Below are positions 7,382 through 12,033 of a stretch of DNA of 12,033 nucleotides, one piece after another. The stretch covers positions 1 to 12,033 of the forward strand of contig NZ_CALDPF010000044.1 in assembly GCF_937912035.1 (NCBI RefSeq), read 5' to 3'. A program made the position numbers and the translations under genes. The stretch comes from an uncultured Bacteroides sp. GTDB lineage: Bacteria > Bacteroidota > Bacteroidia > Bacteroidales > Bacteroidaceae. The notes beneath the pieces were generated by a model, which was given only the letters and a program-made list of their open reading frames with translations, was not told the origin of the DNA and did not search any database. The stretch's first letter is position 1. Each line of letters opens with the position of its first letter.

Positions 7382-9244
7382 TCAGAACTCAGCCACCAAC
7401 CTATCTAGTGTCATATCCTCATTAAGACCACCTTCCAACGATTCACTCAAATGCTTCTTCAGACGGAACTTCTTCTGGGATACGGAAGAGACACTTACAC
7501 CGAATATCTCCGACATCTGAGTGTTGTTGAAACGGAGCTTGATTAGGATACAAAGATGAAGTTCCTGCTTAGTCAGTGTCGGGCAGATACTTTGAAGACG
7601 GCTCACGAAATTGCCGTAAGTACTTTCACACATTTGTTCCAAAGTCTCCCATTCAATATCATCCAGAACACGGCATTTCTCCCTAAGTTCCTTCACCAAT
7701 CTGTCATTATCTACAACATAGTCGGCAAGCATACGTTCACGTTGCTTCAGGTTAAGGTTCTCTTCTGATATGCTACGGAATTTCTCTGTATCACGGCGGA
7801 CCTTGTCAAGTCTTGAAGTATATTCGGCAATATGCTGTTGCAGGGTGTTTATATTCTCAGACAGCCTGCCATTCTCTGACTGAAGACTGTCTATCTGTTC
7901 ACGGTATGATTCTATATCTTCAGCATTAACTTCCTGATGAGATATCTGCTCCTGCAGTTCCTCCATATAGCGGTTGTTCTGCATGAGACGTGTCTCGTAT
8001 TCGTGCAGTTGAAGCATGAAGTCCTGTAGCTGTTCGGATTGTTTGCGGATAGTGGTTTCCTTACGGACAAGACGTTTCTGGTAAAAATATGCTACAACAG
8101 CTATAACCACAATAAGGCATATTGTAATGATGAACAGCATACGCTGCACATCCGCCTTCTCCAGCTTCAGACGCTGCTGCTCGGTAATGAGTTTCTGGTG
8201 GTCGTACTTCTCCTTATAGGCGATAATTTCCTTGCCCTTATCAAGAGCTATGATAGAATCGTTATAAAAAAGAAGTGAATCGCAATAGGTCTTCAGGTAT
8301 TTACGGTACCTAGGACTATCACTTATTTTATATAATAACTCATATATCAGAGCTTTCGTATAAACATTATCAGTGTCTAATGATTTTTGAAGATAGATGT
8401 AAGCAGAGTCATGTTCATTCAGATAATAGTAATTCTTACCTATAAGAACTGTTGACTGATACTCAACCGGTAATGATTTTGACAAAACCAAAGACTTTTC
8501 CAAGTTTCCGCTATTGGAATACACTAAAGCAATCTCAGTTTGAACTTTATAATAATATCGGTCTGTTCCAAGTCCTAATTCCAAAGCTAATGAAGCACAT
8601 TTATTATATGTATCGATTGCCTTTGTAAGCTCATTTGTAAGACAATAACTCCTGGCCAGGTATCTTAAAGCAGTCATTTGATAACGCTTATTCGAATCCT
8701 TAACTGCATAATCGTATGCTGTGGTACAAGCTTCAAGTGCATAATCAGCAAAATTACGGAACAAATACAGCTTCCCTAAAGAAAACATTATCAGATATCC
8801 GGTCTTATAATCGTCTGTTTTCTCCACCTCTGTTTTACCTTGCAGATAATACTGCATGGCTTCCTCTATATTGCCGAGTTCATAATTGATATCCCCCATA
8901 TAAAGGGCTGCCATCGCCTTTCTGCGGGCATTATCGGTAGGCTTGTAATAATTGTATGCAATCCTCACAAGGGAATCAGAGGAGATTTTCATCACTTGTT
9001 TGTACTGAGCCTGAGTCACCAACAGACACCACAGCGCATGGTTCTCCTTATCCCAGCGTGATGAAGGCATCGGCATGGTCTCCAAAATATGAAGTGCACT
9101 GTCCGGGTGGTCGAACATCACAGATTCCGCATGAAGCAGTTCCGGAAGCGGTGTTTTCTCCTTGCGGTTTCCGCTGCATTGGATATTCAAAAAGGCTGTA
9201 CAAGCAATCAGAATGTACAGAATATAGTGGGTTATCTTTCTCAT
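7382..9244 (-). CDS. Membrane-spanning TPR/HTH transcriptional regulator
   Basis: The 620-residue product looks like a one-component transmembrane regulator. Residues 1-23 form a signal ending FLNIQC, a relaxed lipobox with Cys23. Helical repeats of TPR type follow (about 105-300; for example ALYMGDINYELGNIEEAMQY and ALVYSNSGNLEKS). A single hydrophobic helix comes next (about 369-388, FIITICLIVVIAVVAYFY), bounded by RLVRK on the cytoplasmic side. A long coiled coil (about 398-500) links to a C-terminal HTH (about 557-600). The HTH holds LTKQELHLCILIKLRF, then the recognition part SVSSVSQKKFRLKKHL. This pattern is familiar from LuxR-like C-terminal domains of Bacteroidetes sensor proteins. 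The TPRs would sit in the periplasm and the HTH in the cytoplasm. The gene has its own -7 box and lies directly ahead of receptors B and A, so they are its most likely targets. Target and signal are inferred from position alone. Confidence 0.82.
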   Translation of the reverse strand: MRKITHYILYILIACTAFLNIQCSGNRKEKTPLPELLHAESVMFDHPDSALHILETMPMPSSRWDKENHALWCLLVTQAQYKQVMKISSDSLVRIAYNYYKPTDNARRKAMAALYMGDINYELGNIEEAMQYYLQGKTEVEKTDDYKTGYLIMFSLGKLYLFRNFADYALEACTTAYDYAVKDSNKRYQMTALRYLARSYCLTNELTKAIDTYNKCASLALELGLGTDRYYYKVQTEIALVYSNSGNLEKSLVLSKSLPVEYQSTVLIGKNYYYLNEHDSAYIYLQKSLDTDNVYTKALIYELLYKISDSPRYRKYLKTYCDSLLFYNDSIIALDKGKEIIAYKEKYDHQKLITEQQRLKLEKADVQRMLFIITICLIVVIAVVAYFYQKRLVRKETTIRKQSEQLQDFMLQLHEYETRLMQNNRYMEELQEQISHQEVNAEDIESYREQIDSLQSENGRLSENINTLQQHIAEYTSRLDKVRRDTEKFRSISEENLNLKQRERMLADYVVDNDRLVKELREKCRVLDDIEWETLEQMCESTYGNFVSRLQSICPTLTKQELHLCILIKLRFNNTQMSEIFGVSVSSVSQKKFRLKKHLSESLEGGLNEDMTLDRLVAEF

Positions 9245-9261
9245 TTCACAAAAATTTCATG

Positions 9262-9269
9262 CAAAAATA
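9262..9269 (-). promoter_or_regulatory. -7 box of the regulator gene
   Basis: The minus strand reads TATTTTTG, an exact TAnnTTTG match, 17 bases ahead of the regulator ATG at 9244. Transcription would start near 9257, giving a leader of about a dozen bases. A TTGA at 9293-9296 is a poor -33 candidate with slightly long spacing. Because a terminator for receptor C lies just upstream, the regulator probably depends on this promoter. Confidence 0.5.
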
Positions 9270-9314
9270 AAAATAATCCAACACTATACACATCAATTCG
9301 TACATTTTGTTAAG

Positions 9315-9348
9315 TAAAAAGGGCAGCCTTAATGACTAAAGCCACCCT
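9315..9348 (-). terminator. Intrinsic terminator of receptor C
   Basis: On the minus strand, AGGGTGGCTTT pairs with AAGGCTGCCCT over 11 positions, three of them G-U. The loop is seven bases (AGTCATT), and a run of five T follows. The hairpin begins 47 bases after the receptor C stop codon and ahead of the regulator promoter, so receptor C and the regulator are separate transcription units. Confidence 0.8.
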
Positions 9349-9394
9349 AATCTGAATTTAAGAGAGTTTTTAAACTAATTGAATCAAAATATCC

Positions 9395-11761
9395 TTACAT
9401 ACGGCTCTTCTGGCTGTCACCGGCACCGGTTCCCTTGTACTTGCTTCTGGTTGTATTAAACTTATAGCGGACAGTCAGGCTGACACTGCGTGCATTGGGG
9501 TCGTTATACATCTTGATAGTACGCACCTCTCCGGAATATAAAGTTCCGTATTGTTTTTGAGTATTAAAGATATCATTTGCCTGAAGAAGAAAACTCATTC
9601 TGCCATTCATGATAGATTTATGCAAGCTTCCGTTTACCGACCAGCTCTGTTCGTCCAATCTGGTATTCTGCATATCGCCTATACTCATCCATCTGACACC
9701 CATGTTTAAAAGGAATCCCATAGGCAATTCAAGACTGTTGTCCCAGTTAAGCATAAACAATGGCTTGTTCAGATTAATGTAACCTTCATGGCTTTCCACC
9801 TCCAACCATTGTTTGTTCAAGCTGGCTGTCCAGGAAGGCGACCATTTACCTATGGTAGGAGCGGCAGTTATAGCGACAAACAGCATGTCATAAGCAGGAG
9901 AATTGTTCTGGCTTATCAATGCGATGGTAGGATCTTCACTTGAATATGGATAACTTGTATTAAAGATATCATCTTTAACATGCTGGTATCCGGCACGCCC
10001 TGACAACCATCGGTAGGATACACCTAAGTTAAGTGAGTTTGTCATGACAGGTCTCAACAACGGGTTTCCGCCTTCATAAGTATAGCGATTGATATATGCC
10101 ACCTGGCTGCTCAGTTGTGAGTAACGCGGACGCTGTATCTCCGATCTGTACTGTAACATAACCTGTGTTTTTCCCAGTGGGAAGAAAAGCGATGCCGAAG
10201 GAAACACATTATGGTAAACTTTACTCTGATCTTTCTGATGTTCATCATTTACATAATAATCAAAATCATCGTACTCATATCGGACGCCCAGCTGAGCGTT
10301 TACTTTGCCAAATGCCTTGCTGTATTCTGCATAGGCAGAAGCGTTGTTCTCATTAATTTCATCTTTACTGTCGGATATGATACCTTCAGGATTACGATAG
10401 TCCATGCTTCTGTTCATATATCCGTATTCTGCACCAACAGAGAAATTACCTCCCAATAAAGGGCGTGACAATACAACCTTGGCAGCGTAAAATTCATATT
10501 CAGTGTCACTGTATGTAGTTACATTGCGGACAGAGTTGGTTCCGTCCATGGCATTTATCTGCTCATTGACCAGGTTGTCCGCATCAGTTGTCTGCCAGAT
10601 GGCATTACCGTCGACTTCCATACGCCAGTTACCAAGATTGCCGTTATAATACAAATCAAGAGTATGTTTGGTATAATCATTAAAGCCGAGTGAAGAGTTG
10701 TCAGAAGATTCATAATCCGTTCCATCACTGAAGACATCGGTATATACATCCATATAATTTTTGTAATACGGTTGCCTTGAGATACGATAATATGCGCCCA
10801 ACGAATGATTGTTATTAAACACATAATTCATACCCAGCCTACCGGTAAATGTCCTGCTCCGGCTTTCCACATCGGTAAGACTTTCCTGCTTCCAGTGTTT
10901 ATCCAGATAAGTATCCTGAACAGCCTGATGAGTCTTCCAGTAATAGCTGTCAGAATAAAACAAAAGGCCAAACAAATCAAAGTTATTCTTGCGGTAATTA
11001 AAATTGAACTGGTCCAGCCATCCCGCTTTCTTGTTGTAATCTCCCATTAAACGATTGTCAAAGCCAAAACCCTCACCTGCCGTTTTTTGTGTATTAATAC
11101 GTATAACAGCCTTCACAGATGCATCATAACGAGCACCCGGGTTCATCACGACCTCCACATTCCGAATACTAGTACTGGATAACTGGTCAAGTTCTGAAAG
11201 GTCACGTACCTTACGTCCGTTTATATAATACTCCGGTGTTCCTCGTCCCAACACTTGCAAACCGTTGCCTACATCTGCCACACCAGGCAACTTGCGCAAT
11301 ACATCATTGGCTGTACCGGCATAAGACAGTTTGCTGTTCTTTACCTCAGTGACCATGGCATCACCCTTAACGCGTGTTTTAGGCAAATCACCCTTTACCA
11401 CCACTTCACCAAGCATCTGTGCATCCGATACGAGCTGCACGATACCAATATTTGCCGGAGATACCGGCTTACACACGGTCTTATATCCGATAGAGGATAT
11501 TTTCACCAACTGATTTTCCGATGTTGCCTCCAGAGTGAAAGATCCGTCTTCACCGCTGATGGTTCCGCTAACAAAAGCAGAATCCGGCAAAGACAGTAAT
11601 ACAACATTAGCAAAAGGCAGTGGTTTGTTCTTCTCGTCAACCAGTTTTCCGCTTATAGTCTGTGCGGATAGAATTACAGGCAAAAAGACCATTAAAGATG
11701 TTAATAAAAAGATTTTAATCGCTTTCATTATAAAGATACTTTTTAGGTTATTATTGCTCAT
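9395..11761 (-). CDS. Outer-membrane beta-barrel TonB-dependent receptor-like protein (receptor C)
   Basis: The 788-residue product has the same architecture as receptors A and B. The signal peptide ends LSA before Gln34, followed by the regulatory-like domain (about 35-112) and a TonB-box-like LGEVVVKG (117-124). The plug contains YYINGRKVRDLSEL and IRNVEVVMNPGARY. The barrel carries RPRYSQL and GGNPLLRP near residue 565, and the tail is SKYKGTGAGDSQKSRM. The first 33 residues differ from receptor B at only five positions, and the promoter and GGAG leader are shared. Plug and barrel are much more diverged, so the two receptors should recognise different ligands. A terminator follows the gene, so it is monocistronic in this window. 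The regulator whose 3' end enters at the right edge is its probable controller. An in-frame ATG at 11728 is an alternative start. Confidence 0.87.
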   Translation of the reverse strand: MSNNNLKSIFIMKAIKIFLLTSLMVFLPVILSAQTISGKLVDEKNKPLPFANVVLLSLPDSAFVSGTISGEDGSFTLEATSENQLVKISSIGYKTVCKPVSPANIGIVQLVSDAQMLGEVVVKGDLPKTRVKGDAMVTEVKNSKLSYAGTANDVLRKLPGVADVGNGLQVLGRGTPEYYINGRKVRDLSELDQLSSTSIRNVEVVMNPGARYDASVKAVIRINTQKTAGEGFGFDNRLMGDYNKKAGWLDQFNFNYRKNNFDLFGLLFYSDSYYWKTHQAVQDTYLDKHWKQESLTDVESRSRTFTGRLGMNYVFNNNHSLGAYYRISRQPYYKNYMDVYTDVFSDGTDYESSDNSSLGFNDYTKHTLDLYYNGNLGNWRMEVDGNAIWQTTDADNLVNEQINAMDGTNSVRNVTTYSDTEYEFYAAKVVLSRPLLGGNFSVGAEYGYMNRSMDYRNPEGIISDSKDEINENNASAYAEYSKAFGKVNAQLGVRYEYDDFDYYVNDEHQKDQSKVYHNVFPSASLFFPLGKTQVMLQYRSEIQRPRYSQLSSQVAYINRYTYEGGNPLLRPVMTNSLNLGVSYRWLSGRAGYQHVKDDIFNTSYPYSSEDPTIALISQNNSPAYDMLFVAITAAPTIGKWSPSWTASLNKQWLEVESHEGYINLNKPLFMLNWDNSLELPMGFLLNMGVRWMSIGDMQNTRLDEQSWSVNGSLHKSIMNGRMSFLLQANDIFNTQKQYGTLYSGEVRTIKMYNDPNARSVSLTVRYKFNTTRSKYKGTGAGDSQKSRM

Positions 11762-11779
11762 GGTTTATATCTCCGAATG

Positions 11780-11815
11780 CAAAATTAGAACATATAACAA
11801 TACACCTTCTAAAAA
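11780..11815 (-). promoter_or_regulatory. Promoter of receptor C
   Basis: The minus strand carries TAATTTTG at 11780-11787, another exact TAnnTTTG -7 box. TTTTTAG at 11809-11815 occupies the -33 position, as at receptor B. Against the receptor B promoter, one substitution falls inside the -7 box at a free 'nn' position, and two fall within three bases upstream of it. The box therefore still fits the consensus in both copies. Confidence 0.6.
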
Positions 11816-11841
11816 GTATCTCTACATTTAATCATTAACAA

Positions 11842-11884
11842 AATACGGCATAACACACTGATTATATGTGCATTATGCCGTATT
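11842..11884 (-). terminator. 12-bp perfect dyad, second copy
   Basis: Arms AATACGGCATAA (11842-11853) and TTATGCCGTATT (11873-11884) and the whole spacer are identical to the dyad at 7306-7348. The position between a regulator stop and a receptor promoter is also the same. It may be a terminator for the partial regulator or a regulator-binding site for receptor C. Confidence 0.55.
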
Positions 11885-11917
11885 ATACAATTATGTCAAT
11901 CTCTACATTTTCTATTT

Positions 11918-12033
11918 TCAGAACTCAGCCACCAACCTATCTAGTGTCATATCCTCATTAAGACCACCTTCCAACGATTCACTCAAATGCTTCTTCAGAC
12001 GGAACTTCTTCTGGGATACGGAAGAGACACTTA
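11918..12033 (-). CDS. Second membrane regulator copy, C-terminal fragment (partial)
   Basis: Only the last 37 codons, a split codon and the TGA stop lie in the window. The visible residues run from the second half of the HTH (SSVSQKKFRLKKHL) to TLDRLVAEF, and they are identical to the end of the complete regulator at the DNA level. The gene runs off the right edge. It stands 156 bp ahead of receptor C, exactly as the complete copy stands ahead of receptor B. Confidence 0.85.
   Translation of the reverse strand, partial: SVSSVSQKKFRLKKHLSESLEGGLNEDMTLDRLVAEF

Larger units (their letters stand above)
7193..7497 (-). repeat. Direct repeat, copy 1: regulator 3' end, dyad, promoter, receptor start
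   Basis: This stretch matches 11729-12033 with a constant offset of 4536 and no gaps. I count four mismatches, at 7201, 7248, 7252 and 7254 against the second copy. The 243 bases from 7255 to 7497 are identical. The match probably continues to the right of 7497, but the second copy runs out of the window. To the left it fades through the signal-peptide codons into ordinary paralogue-level similarity. Confidence 0.9.
11729..12033 (-). repeat. Direct repeat, copy 2 (truncated by window end)
   Basis: This is the second copy of the 7193-7497 segment, with the same order: receptor start, promoter, dyad, regulator 3' end. It differs from copy 1 at four positions (11737, 11784, 11788, 11790). The last 243 bases, up to the window edge, are identical to copy 1, so the repeat must extend further right. 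Confidence 0.9.

Noticed and set aside
10555..10824. Minus-strand 89-codon ORF in another frame within receptor C
   Set aside because: It lies wholly inside a well-supported receptor gene, and its translation shows no recognisable domain.

Overview
The window looks like a chromosome segment of a gut-type Bacteroidales bacterium (Bacteroides/Phocaeicola-like). The reasons are the TAnnTTTG -7 promoter boxes, the relaxed lipoprotein signals, the outer-membrane barrel proteins with an N-terminal carboxypeptidase-regulatory-like domain, and the TPR/transmembrane/HTH regulator. The genus is an inference. Every intact gene reads on the minus strand. The only plus-strand gene is a broken nuclease-domain gene at the left edge.

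Read from right to left, in the direction of transcription, the layout is as follows. (1) The last 38 codons of a second regulator copy (11918-12033) enter from outside the window. (2) Receptor C (9395-11761) follows and ends at a strong intrinsic terminator (9315-9348). (3) A full-length regulator (7382-9244) has its own -7 box; it has a lipoprotein-type signal, a TPR sensor region, one membrane helix, a coiled coil and a LuxR-like HTH. (4) A 12-bp dyad and a promoter precede receptor B (4865-7225), and receptor A (2515-4845) follows 19 bp later. (5) An AT-rich group holds a small lipoprotein (1777-2343), a 102-residue secreted protein (1415-1723) and a secreted two-lobed aspartic-protease-like protein (579-1418). 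The last two overlap by ATGA. (6) The plus-strand PD-(D/E)XK-domain pseudogene (3-426) lies at the left edge.

The most interesting structure is a repeated regulator-dyad-promoter-receptor module. The 305 bp that carry the regulator 3' end, dyad, promoter and receptor start occur twice, exactly 4536 bp apart, with only four mismatches. Three of the four lie in or beside the -7 promoter box. The receptors that follow are far more diverged. All three receptors keep nearly the same N-terminal domain and the same C-terminal tail, but differ in plug and barrel. This suggests a family of paralogous outer-membrane receptors, each module under a related membrane-spanning regulator. The ligand cannot be read from the sequence, and no SusD-like partner is present.
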